NCBI GenBank assembly: GCA_009746045.1
Contig: RPFO01000080.1
Location: 7,847,140 to 7,895,639, forward strand
Reading direction: 5' to 3'
DNA: 48,500 nt
From: Mesostigma viride
Taxonomy: Eukaryota > Streptophyta > Mesostigmatophyceae > Mesostigmatales > Mesostigmataceae
Shown here: positions 22,940 to 31,659 of the stretch, piece after piece
How the letters are laid out: each line of letters opens with the position of its first letter
Position numbering within the stretch: position 1 is the stretch's first letter
Made by a program: the position numbers and the translations under genes
The notes under the pieces: model-generated
The model's input: the letters and a program-made list of their open reading frames with translations, nothing else
What the model was told of the DNA's origin: nothing
Database searches by the model: none

Positions 22940-24638
22940 CCCCTAAATGGGCAGAAATACTGCCGATGCATCGGCTGTAACTTCACAATTTTGCAAACCA
23001 GATGCCATCCAACCCACCCATATCCAATGGCTGTCCTTGGGGGCCAAGCATGTCCATGAGTTGCCCTTCGGGTTGGTATATCACAACCTTACATATATGC
23101 AGGGTAGGCCATGTATAACTGCCGTCAAAGTCAGGGGGGTCAAGACGAGCGTTTTCATTTTTGGTAGAATATGCATTTTGAATTATGTTGTAAGAGCTAG
23201 GCACCTACCACTTCAGGGATGATAAACAATTAGTTGCTGAACAGTTTGAGCCATTGGGGTCATCATTTGGGTGGGTATACCAGCAGTTACACCCAGTACA
23301 GCCCATAGGGGTACCGTTGGTAAAAAGCAACCAAGGGGGTAGGAGTGGGCATACTACCTACTAATACCTACTAATATGGCCCCCAACCATGCCACACAAT
23401 ACATTTCCCTTCCACAATGATGGGGAAACATAACTGCATCATCACACTGCCCTTACATGGCACCTATGTGCAGGTACCACCTTGTCCATGCACGTAGGTA
23501 ACGTGGTACGGATACCCTACGCAAGGCATGCATTCTAGGAGGCAGCCACCAACAAACTAGTGATTTTAAGCCTATTTCAGCTTGCCCTAGCAAGGATAAA
23601 CTAGGCCTAAGCTGCTATAGCTTGCCAGGTGATGGCCAGCACACCTGGTGGCACATGCTGACAATGGGAAGCTTCTACTCACCGGTTACATGCTTGATGA
23701 TGCCACAGAGACCAGCCAACTGCCTCACACTCATGCAATATGTGTGTGGGAAATGTATAACAAACATATATGGAGGTATTAAAACCCATACAGCCTCTAA
23801 AACTTATCACCATCACCCTGTGGCAGGTCAACTGACTGAGGGAAGCATCTAAGAAGGGTGTTTTAGAAAGGGGCCAGGCCAGGGTCAAGAAAGAGCATGA
23901 ATAATGCAAAAAGAATGTGCTACACAAGCTAGAACGCATATATAGACGTCAAACATCGATAGGAAAACGATGATTAAGCTTTACCAGGCATGGATGGCGT
24001 TACCTTGGCCCAGGCGGTGGCCGCAAAATGGCGCATTTCGGCACACCAAAGTTGTGCAGCATGGTCGCTGGATTCGGCGATTTCTGGCCACCATTGCACG
24101 TTTACGACTACTATGTAACATAAAAAGTACAAAGAAACCAATATATCCTTTAAAATACGCCGGAAAGGTATTGCTGTCAACGTTTCTATCGTCCGGCCTG
24201 ATCGCAGTTTTTTCCAGCAAGAACGCTGCCGACACCTATCAAATGGCATTCCCGCGAACCAAAAATCGGCCTGTGTCATCTTTAGGACGTATAAAATCAA
24301 TTTCCTGAGTTTGGTCAGAAAATTCGAACGAAAACGTAAATGCCATGCGTGGGCACAAGCCGCCATGGCCAGGTCGTCGTTTTCCGGAATGCACGTTGTA
24401 CGTGAAAAAGTACCCTGACCCCTTGTACTTTGACCGGCCAGAACACCTCTATAACTTTGTCAGAAGTATGCAAACCCTAGTACCATGCTGTGAGGAAAAT
24501 TATAAACTTTCGATCTTCTCAGCTAAACGTTTCCTAATTCTCAATAGTTTTCGCGGCATTTGGTCCCCCGAGAAGGGGCCGACGTGTCGGCTGTAACTCA
24601 GTTTTAGGCGGAAAATCGGCAGCCAGACCATTTAGGGG
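22940..24638. mobile_element. 1,699-bp TIR element, family 1, copy 2
   Basis: It has the same length and ends as copy 1 and the same orientation, about twenty substitutions and no length change. Target duplication is TTAA (22936-22939 and 24639-24642). Removing it restores the gag frame (GTKSF joined to KEYMKEF). The left GCCGATGCATCGGC and right GCCGACGTGTCGGC boxes are conserved. No transposase is encoded. Confidence 0.92.
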
Positions 24639-24642
24639 TTAA

Positions 24643-25131
24643 ATGATTTAGTACCCTGCTGCAAGGTACCAAAGGCTAATCTATCCTGCCAATCTGAATC
24701 AGGAGGGACTAAATGGTTCTCTAAACGCTTAAACAATTCTGCTACAGAGTTAGGGTAGGCATGAGAGGCCAAAGACTCACACTGAATGAGGTTAGCAAGC
24801 TCAGGAGTAATACAGGTTGTGAGATAGTGAGGAACTAATACAGCATCAGAAAGACGCCACCTATTATGATTCTGCCACGACTGTGTGTTCTGGGTAAGCA
24901 ACATAATAAAGGTGAAAAACTGTTGAGGGGTAGACTTGACATCCAGCTTGGGAAGGTTAGCAAAGAGAGGAAGAGCAGGGGGCTTAGGGGGATTAGAGGA
25001 GTCAGTTTTTCCCATAGGGCCACTATCTTCCACTGCTATATAAGCGGGATAGAAGGAAGGAAGAGGAAAAGTCTTGGGTAGGGGTCTAGAAGGGGCCACC
25101 GTTTCAGGCTGGTGCCCATAAGCCAGAAGGG
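24643..25131 (-). pseudogene. Ty3 gag, middle part
   Basis: Minus-strand sequence ALPLFANLPKLDVKSTPQQFF followed by NHNRWRLSDAVLVPHYL and SVAELFKRLENHL reads like the capsid-type region of Ty3 gag (F-x-G-n...v-x-x-W...). It is bounded by the TIR element on one side and the tRNA-like insertion on the other. The frame upstream of the tRNA-like insertion is offset by one base, so a small indel lies nearby. Confidence 0.7.
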
Positions 25132-25142
25132 GACAGTATATT
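25132..25142. repeat. 11-bp target-site duplication (left copy)
   Basis: GACAGTATATT here is repeated at 25532-25542, exactly 400 bp away, flanking the tRNA-like insertion. Confidence 0.9.
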
Positions 25143-25531
25143 CTGATCAGACACTCCGCAAAGGTGAAAACCTTTGCGTTCAGTGCCGGGCCGCGGAAAA
25201 CGCGGAAAACGCGATCTGCAAATGAATCCGACCGGAATCGAACTGGGGACCTCTCGCACCAATTTTGCTGACTATAGGACGGACGTCTCCGGTTACCATG
25301 GCATCGCCAACTTACACCTACAGTCATCCGCAAAAGTTCTCCTGTCCGGGGAGTGATGCAAGCCTTTCGGATTTGGTACTAGATAAATCACTCGAGATCT
25401 GTGTGTAGGAGTACTACACACGTGTCTGCACGCGAGACTTGTTCAGTCTCGCACCGTGAGACGGGCTGAACACGGCTGAATCCTTCTTTAGAAGGGGGCG
25501 TAGCCGGTACTATCGAAATCAGCCAAGAAGA
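25143..25531 (-). mobile_element. 389-bp tRNA-like, hairpin-rich insertion (SINE-like)
   Basis: It is flanked by an 11-bp duplication in the chromovirus gag, a length typical of LINE-driven insertion. On the minus strand it contains AGTTCGATTCC (25234-25244), close to a pol III B box, and TGGCGATGCCATGG (25296-25309), a candidate A box about 60 bases upstream. Four strong hairpins flank this core: 25158-25177, 25401-25421, 25441-25471 and 25482-25495. There is no coding capacity. I favour a tRNA-derived SINE with unusual structured arms; a transposed structured RNA gene is an alternative. Confidence 0.7.
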
Positions 25532-25542
25532 GACAGTATATT

Positions 25543-26125
25543 GCTCACGAAGAGAGGAATAGGCAAAATGATCATAATTTCTGTCATCTAAGGGCATGGT
25601 GCTGAAATCACTATTAACTTCTAAATCAGCCACACGGGTAGGGACCTGGGCTGCCTCATAGGCCGTCTCAGGGTAGGACCAGGAAGCAGGTGGGTAAAAG
25701 GGAACTGCACTGGGGCGCCCAGAAGGACCGACAGGGGCAGAGGCACGACCCGTGTTAAGAGCAGGCCTAGAAGGCACAGGGTGGGAAGGAGGCCTAAAAA
25801 CATTGTTAGTTAGTGAGGACCTGCTGGAGGGTTGAGCCAAGGTTGCAGGAGGGGCAGGGGCCTGGTTCAGGGTAAGGGAAGGGTCATCACTAAATCTGAC
25901 TTGCATACGTTGACGTTGTTCATAGGTAGGAGGGGTAAGTGAGGGACGACGGCGACCATCAGCAAGAGGAGAAGGAGGTGAGGCACGAAGGTTACCTTGA
26001 GGAGTGAGATGGTGCACCGTTTCAAGTGAGTCCCGTCGGTTACCACGATTGTTGTTATTATTATTATTATTCATAGTAGGAGTATTGGTAGGTATAGGCG
26101 ACAGGTTACCACCCACTGGATCCAT
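25543..26125 (-). pseudogene. Ty3 gag, N-terminal part
   Basis: Starts MDPVGGNLSPIPTNTP at 26125, includes an Asn run (MNNNNNNNNRGNRRD) encoded by a TTA/TTG repeat on the plus strand, and is Pro/Ser/Arg-rich. It ends at REQYTV where the tRNA-like element is inserted. Low complexity at the N-terminus of gag is common. Confidence 0.7.
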
Positions 26126-26249
26126 TTTTGTTTAAGTAAATGATAAAAAATCTAACTGAAAGCAACAAGGATAAAGGACAAGGCCTAATAGAAGGCAAGG
26201 AAAGAAAAGAAAAAGCTTTCAATGGCTTAAAAGAAGGAAGCAAGTTAAA

Positions 26250-26639
26250 TCAATCCTTTTCAACAGTAATGGATAGGGAACCGAATTCTAAGGTGAGAGG
26301 AGTATCTAAGCTAGATGAGGATGCAGCCCTCTTAGGGGGAGACGAAGGAGGGGTAGCAAAATCTAGAGCTTCTACAGGAGGGCGACCATGAGGAGTAGAA
26401 CGTACGTGTAGGCCTAGATCTGATACGCTATGGTCTATAAGGAATTGTTGAGCTTCCTCGAAGGTAACAAATTTCTTATACCTAATTACATTATATGTAC
26501 GATTTTGCACTATCTTCCTAGCATCTGACCAAGAGAGGAAAATGGCTGACCATTGAGGGGTAATAACTACGTAATACTTAGCTAAACTATTATCACTAGA
26601 TGAATGGGAAGGCGCAGTAAAAACACGACGTTGACTCAT
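26250..26639 (-). CDS. Viroplasmin / RNase H N-terminal-like domain ORF
   Basis: A separate 129-codon ORF precedes gag. Residues 26-68 (YYVVITPQWSAIFLSWSDARK, then YKKFVTFEEAQQFL) match the pattern of the RNase H1 N-terminal hybrid-binding / caulimovirus viroplasmin domain: Y-x-V-x...G-I-y-x-s-W-x-e-c...f-K-x-F-x-t-x-e-E-A-x-x-f-l. In eukaryotic RNase H1 this small fold binds RNA-DNA hybrids. The rest is Ser/Pro-rich. An ORF with this domain before gag is not part of the standard Ty3 layout; a role in handling hybrids or ribosome reinitiation is inference. The frame is intact. Confidence 0.7.
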   Translation of the reverse strand: MSQRRVFTAPSHSSSDNSLAKYYVVITPQWSAIFLSWSDARKIVQNRTYNVIRYKKFVTFEEAQQFLIDHSVSDLGLHVRSTPHGRPPVEALDFATPPSSPPKRAASSSSLDTPLTLEFGSLSITVEKD

Positions 26640-27160
26640 GATAACTCACCTGGCGTGTCTTGTGATGTCAAGCTAGACGAGGTAGGGGTAGGCGACTTAG
26701 CTGGACGATCTGGATCACCGAAAGAAGAAGGAGGGCGGAAGTTTCCAGCTCTCGTCCTAAGTCAGCGGCCGGATATCCCAGCGCTCGTCCTAACGCAGCG
26801 CCCCGTAACTCTGCGGGTGCGGCCGTCTAATAAAGCAGCAACACAAGGAAAAAAGGTGTAGGTACTGCGACGCTAATCGTCTCCGAACAGTAATACTCCC
26901 CTATCTAAGACAGGAAACAACCGTAAGCAGGAAAACAAGGCGAAGGACAGGCTAACTACGAAAGGATTTATCCGCTGTGAGCAGGTCTAGCTTCTAGGTA
27001 GAGCGTGTCCCGAAACGGGCAGCACTACTCTCCTAGCTTGAAGGCGACCCGCCCATTACCTATCAAGGAAGTGTCGACTTCTTGTTCCTGGACGCGGAAG
27101 GGGTCTTGAACAGGTGTATGTGGCAAGGGATAGTCGTCTCGTTCACTACCTACTGAAGTT
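26640..27160 (-). promoter_or_regulatory. Chromovirus 5' leader
   Basis: Untranslated region between the primer-binding site and the first ORF, about 520 bases, without an open frame of note. Confidence 0.6.
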
Positions 27161-27172
27161 CCTCCGGAACCA
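27161..27172 (-). promoter_or_regulatory. Primer-binding site
   Basis: One base inside the 5' LTR the minus strand reads TGGTTCCGGAGG, complementary to a tRNA 3' end CCTCCGGAACCA including the CCA tail. This is the expected start of minus-strand synthesis. Confidence 0.75.
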
Positions 27173-27173
27173 T

Positions 27174-27747
27174 TGTTACGCCGCGGATATCTACCTCCAC
27201 CTCTACCTATAATGGGCCTGATACTACCTAAACTGGTCAGGCCTCCTCTACTTAACCCTCTGGCGAAAGACGAACGTGACGGAGCTGATCTCAATGCATT
27301 AACGTAAGTGTTACTATAATACGCCATACAACCATTTATCCAAAACCCGTTTACTCCAGGAATAGAGGAAGGAAACACAACTACACTGCCGTGACCCAAG
27401 CCTAAATGTGTCAATTCATTTAACACATGCCGAGTACACACACAAGGGGTAGAACGCGCATAAATGGTCACCAACGGTCCAACACGCTCGGGCCGACATG
27501 GCCCTCGCCTACAGATGCACGCTGGTCCACTACATCTACTGATGCACGCTGGTCCACTACATTCTACCACAGGATCAGGACCACTGGTAAAGTACGCGGC
27601 GTGGCGCCCAACGGCACCCAATGTACCACAGTACTGTTACGAGGACAATAATGTCCCGGTAGGAGCCTAAACGTAAACCTAGGGACAACCGAGGCAAAAG
27701 ACCTAATTTACGTCCGTAACTACAACGAATTGTTACGCGACGTAACA
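27174..27747 (-). repeat. Chromovirus 5' LTR
   Basis: 574 bp, paired with 13160-13733, TG...CA ends, followed by the GGAGC target duplication at 27748-27752. Confidence 0.97.
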
Positions 27748-27752
27748 GGAGC

Positions 27753-28064
27753 ACCTATAGCCAGGGGAGTCAGGCAGTCTTGGATATGGTTCATCCCCGC
27801 CCAGAAATCGTTCCACAGAGTCTTGAGACCTGCAACCACAGTGGCGTACACAGCTTTGTCCAGGTTAGCTTTTGACAACCAAGTATGCACTGAGCAGGTA
27901 GCTAGCAGGCAGACCCCTGAGAGTCAGGTTCCTTTTCTACAGCCAACCTATAATTCTTGCAATCAGTGGCATAGTCTTGCTTGTTGACCTGGTAAGCTTT
28001 CAGGCTGTTGAAACCACGGATGGATTCAAACTGTGTCCTATCCACCAGCAAGATGCCCCCACCA
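27753..28064 (-). pseudogene. Copia gag, middle part
   Basis: Minus-strand frames encode GGGILLVDRTQFESIRGF and KAYQVNKQDYATDCKNY, then after a one-base shift WLSKANLDKAVYATVVAGL and LWNDFWAGMNHIQDCLTPL, which runs into the GGAGC duplication. It joins the Gln-rich gag part at 13154 on the far side of the chromovirus, and the N-terminal piece at 31201-31290 on the far side of the TIR transposon. Confidence 0.75.
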
Positions 28065-28072
28065 TAGTCCGG

Positions 28073-28143
28073 AAACGGGGCGATATATCGCCCCGTTTGA
28101 CCCCCGGTGGCGCGGCGCTCAATTCCCTGAGCGCCGCGCCACC
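28073..28143. repeat. Paired subterminal palindromes
   Basis: A perfect 26-bp palindrome at 28073-28098 has the core GGGCGATATATCGCCC. Directly after it comes a hairpin with 16-bp stems (GGTGGCGCGGCGCTCA) and a 6-base loop at 28106-28143. Confidence 0.95.
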
Positions 28144-28888
28144 TGTGACGGATGTCAGTGGTCCGGTGGGTCTGGGAACACTTAAGGACGAAGGTGATGC
28201 ATAGGTTTGGGGGTAATGTTCGCCATAGCCTGGTAAATACAACGTGTATTGAGACAGTATCACGTGACTTTGGCAGGAAATTTTCACTCGCGCGCGTAAT
28301 GAGATATGGCTGATAGCGTGCCGTTATCAAGGAAATTTTGCGTCTCGCGGCTTGTAATGGTTCAGAATGTTGCTCAGAATGATGATGCGTGATTTTCGTA
28401 GGTCAGGGGTGGCCAGATGTATAGCATTGGTAAAATACAGGTAGGACATTACTGCTTTCTTGGTCGTCAGTACCAGATGAGTAATGGCATGCCATATTTC
28501 GATTTTCTTCTTATGGCCCGGCAGTCTGCGCCAGCCCGAGCACCCAGTTTTGGTACGGGACATCCGCAGCAGCGTCCCTGTGAATTCGGATGCGTTTATA
28601 GGTCATCTTTGCACAGAACATCAACCTGGTAATCATGTCGGATGCATGCATTATGCGGCTATGGCGGCCTATGCCTGGAAAGCATTAGCCAGTGTGACTG
28701 ATATGAGGGTCCCGGCCAGCAGAACCCGGACTGAAAGGTCGTGATCAAGCCAGGTACGGCAACGTGTTTGCATGTCGTTTGCACGGGGATCTGTCGTTTA
28801 TACATCCATTTTACACGAGTGTATCAGTGCCTCTTGCAGCAGGTTTCCATGCCTGCTGTATGAGTGCTATTATGTCCATTTACCCAGA

Positions 28889-30642
28889 GGCCTCAATTGA
28901 GGCCTTTTGGCTCAATTGAGGCCTTTTTCACCAAGGTCACATGGGGACGGTAATTTTGGCGGGAAGGACCGGTCCTATGGGTCGTCCGGCCCCAGTGGCG
29001 CGAATCTGGTATATGTGCTGAGCGTCCTGACCCGTTGGGGTCGACAGGGGTCGACGGTTACTGAAAGATATGTGAGGTGGAAAAGTACCTATTTTGGCCA
29101 CTTTCGTGCAACCGGACGACGAATTTTCACGAATGCACGACCATGGCGGCCTCGAGTAAAATAGACCGTATGGCCACGTTCGTGCATCATTTCGACCAGT
29201 AAGGAGCTCGTTGGGTAGATAATTTATCCGTGAAGCTAGCCCGATCGCTAAATGGGTCAAAAGTCGATTTCTAAATTCGTGGGGTCGTTATTTGTGTGCT
29301 GAATGCCAGGTTAGTGAAATTCAGCTGGGGCGTAATTGGCGTTGATAGTGCGCCTGCCAGCAGGCCGGTGCTTCGATATGCTGGGAAGAGACTAGCGGAA
29401 CGGCGGGGGGGGATGTTGGGGCAGCCGTGACTAAAGGGGCACTGGCTATTTTCGAGCCTTTTGGCGTGGATCCGTAGGTAGAGGAAGGGGTGTTTTTAGC
29501 TAGGAAAAACTGGGATGCGGACAATAAACGCGCGCGCGCCCCCAGCTATGGGAGCGCCATTATGCGAACAGCGCTGGTGAGGCCGCTGCAGCCGCTTTCA
29601 TACGTCAATGGACGACGCATGGAGCGTCTGTCCGGCCAGATTTGCGGGCTGCATCGCTTCCGGACAACTTGAAAACGCCGAGCTTGAACAGCTTTTCTAA
29701 TGCAGCCACGTTCAGCGCCAGCGCATATGCGTGCCTAGTGATCCCGGGTGTGAGGGGTGTGAAAGGTAAGTGCGTCCTGGTGGTAGTAAGGTAATGGCAT
29801 CGATTTGCTTGTGATATCGTCAGTTTTTAGCTGCCTATCGGCGCCTAGTGCCGATGTGACGTAAGGCAGGTTACAGTACTTCGTGCAGTGCTCTGCGGCT
29901 GGCCCCCGCCTTATAGACGTGTTTGCTTTCCATAAGAAGCATGGCAGTTCCTGCCATGCTGGCCATGTCTCAGGCAACCCTTGCAAAGCCCGAAATCAAG
30001 CTAAGAGGTCTAGTAGGCTGTGCAAATGTTGTCCAGTTATGCTTGTATATCTTGCCATGTGCTGTTCATCTGCTGCCGCGGCAGCAAACCCCTGTCATAA
30101 TATACCGTAACAACCTAGATATTGGGGCTATGTGAGTGAAGCTACGCGCTTGGAAGGTCACACCTATCATTATAATGCATGATCCTTGTGCGTGTTTGTA
30201 ATAGAGGCTTTGGATTCCTCATGGTTACGTGCAATACCCATGGCAGGCTATTGCTGCCTGCAGTGCTGCGCGACAGCCCCGGCCGTGCAAGTGTGTGTGA
30301 GGGGTCCCTTGGGGAGCATGCCATGTCATGCCATGCTTACCATGTCGTGGGGGAACCTCGTAAGGTCCAAAAGACACGTTACATGCAGATGGAACTGAGT
30401 ACTGACGCCTTTTGGTCGCTTGTATCTATGGTCATGTTGTGTTGATGGTGCCATCGCAGCGACAACCTGTTTTATTAAATCATAATTAAATATGTATTAG
30501 GGCTATATGACTGATGTTAAGTGCTGGGAACCCCGAAACAATCATAATAATGCATGGCCTTCACTCATATTTGGAATAAAGTTTGTTGGCTCATTGTAAT
30601 TACATGCAACACCCAATTTATGAAAAGGCCTCAATTGAGGCC
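28889..30642. repeat. GGCCTCAATTGAGGCC palindromes
   Basis: Perfect 16-bp palindromes occur at 28889-28904 and 30627-30642, with a partial copy at 28911-28923. Each is followed by TTTT. They may delimit a further 1.7-kb insertion, but no target duplication could be fixed. Confidence 0.7.
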
Positions 30643-31200
30643 TTTTTCCAGGTAGATAGACAATTAGCCCCAAATCTGCTCAGTTTGTGGTGTTTCTTTG
30701 GAGGATGCCATTCCGTTAGTGCTGGTTTAGCACTTCTTTGTTTCCCAGCACTTTTTACAGTCCTATGTGGCTGTATACAATGCATAAGTGTGTGGCATTT
30801 CATGGATGGCTGCTTACGCGCGCGTAACCCACACACGTAAGTGAGCGCATTATATAAGTCAGATGGGCTATCCGTGCGGTCTGACCCAAGGAAAGCATGG
30901 TGGCACTATCTATTGACATTGTCCAAACCCAGAATAATTTTTTAGAACCCTCCCTGCAGGGGTAAACTACTAAGGGGATTTCCCTTGCCTGAAAATGATC
31001 GTCTTTTGTCCAACTTTGGCAGTAAATATCTTGCAAAGCACTGAATGGACTCGAGATATTATTGCATTTTCTGAAAGCCCTTGAAGTGTATGTAGATACT
31101 CCTAGCACCTTGGTTGGGGGTATTTGGAGTTGTGGCCTATGAGTTATGATTTTTTCCATTTTCAGGGGTCTAAAAATGCCAAAAACCCATTCCCGGACTA

Positions 31201-31290
31201 TGGGCTCATCCATGAAGGCTGCCACAATGCAATTGCTAGGTTAGGTGTCCCAGCCTTTTCTTGGTAAATCTGGACCAAGGTTTTAATGGC
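31201..31290 (-). pseudogene. Copia gag, N-terminal piece
   Basis: The minus strand reads AIKTLVQIYQEKAGTPNLAI then ALWQPSWMSPY in one frame, which joins the gag part at 28064 across the TIR transposon. Coding begins within a few bases of the partial 5' LTR, so the leader and start codon have been lost. Confidence 0.65.
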
Positions 31291-31294
31291 TGAC

Positions 31295-31659
31295 ACAACG
31301 TGCACAAGGGCATTTAGCAGTCTCGACAAGCAACGCCCTGCCCGGCTGCCACGTCTGGAGCAGCCGACAGTGGCCGTTGGGCTCTGTGGTGCAGCCTGAG
31401 TGGCGCGACGCCACTGCTAGACTCTCAGGACCCTCGTCCGACATCCGACACCTCAATGCCAGTCCCGAGTGGGTACTGGCGACGCCGTACCGCCAATCCT
31501 GCTTGGGTACTGGGGTCCGTCACCAGGACTCGGCTATCTAATAGTCTAGCCTGCCGAATCACATATAGCCGGGAATTCTGACCGAGTCTACACGTGCGAA
31601 ACCCCAGATAGCACATTGCTATCTGGTACTTAGCCTATGTCCACGACTAGAGGCTAACT
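31295..31659 (-). repeat. Copia 5' LTR, truncated at its inner end
   Basis: It matches 8477-8845 of the 3' LTR with few differences and one 4-bp gap. The last 79 bases of the LTR (in element orientation) are missing. Confidence 0.8.

Larger units (their letters stand above)
13160..27747 (-). mobile_element. Ty3-type chromovirus
   Basis: The element is 14.6 kb, with 574-bp LTRs starting TG and ending CA, a GGAGC target duplication, a polypurine tract and a tRNA-complementary primer-binding site. Minus-strand order is viroplasmin-like ORF, gag with zinc knuckle, protease, reverse transcriptase, RNase H, integrase with C-terminal chromodomain, and a third ORF. It is interrupted by two 1,699-bp TIR elements and a 389-bp tRNA-like insertion; without them it would be about 10.8 kb. 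Its two LTRs differ at three positions that I can find, so the insertion is recent, although several pol frameshifts make this copy defective. It disrupts the copia gag. Confidence 0.95.
28067..31198. mobile_element. 3.1-kb TIR transposon in copia gag
   Basis: The ends are GTCCGGAAACGGGG and (reverse complement of the right end) GTCCGGGAATGGGT, flanked by TA on both sides (28065-28066 and 31199-31200). Removing it with one TA joins the gag frame on both sides (WMSPY to GGGILLVDR), which fixes the borders. A TA duplication fits the Tc1/mariner/pogo group, but no DDE frame is visible. A 26-bp perfect palindrome (28073-28098) and a 16-bp-stem hairpin (28106-28143) lie just inside the left end, and GGCCTCAATTGAGGCC palindromes lie at 28889 and 30627. 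It has no supportable gene. Confidence 0.8.
8398..31659 (-). mobile_element. Ty1/copia retrotransposon (host of nested insertions)
   Basis: The element is bounded by the CCACC target duplication in the ORF1-only element and carries gag, integrase, reverse transcriptase and RNase H on the minus strand. Related LTRs lie at 8398-8845 (3' LTR) and 31295-31659 (partial 5' LTR). Its ends read AGTTA...TAACT, not TG...CA. Its gag is interrupted twice, by a chromovirus at 13160-27747 and by a TIR transposon at 28067-31198. Gag reading frames on the two sides of each insertion join when one copy of the target duplication is removed. The 5' LTR lacks about 79 bases at its inner end and gag coding starts almost at once, so the leader and primer-binding site are gone and the element is defective. 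Confidence 0.85.

Noticed and set aside
25180-25330. A functional tRNA gene
   Set aside because: The B-box region is present but acceptor and T-stem pairing is poor, and the segment lies inside an insertion with a target duplication.
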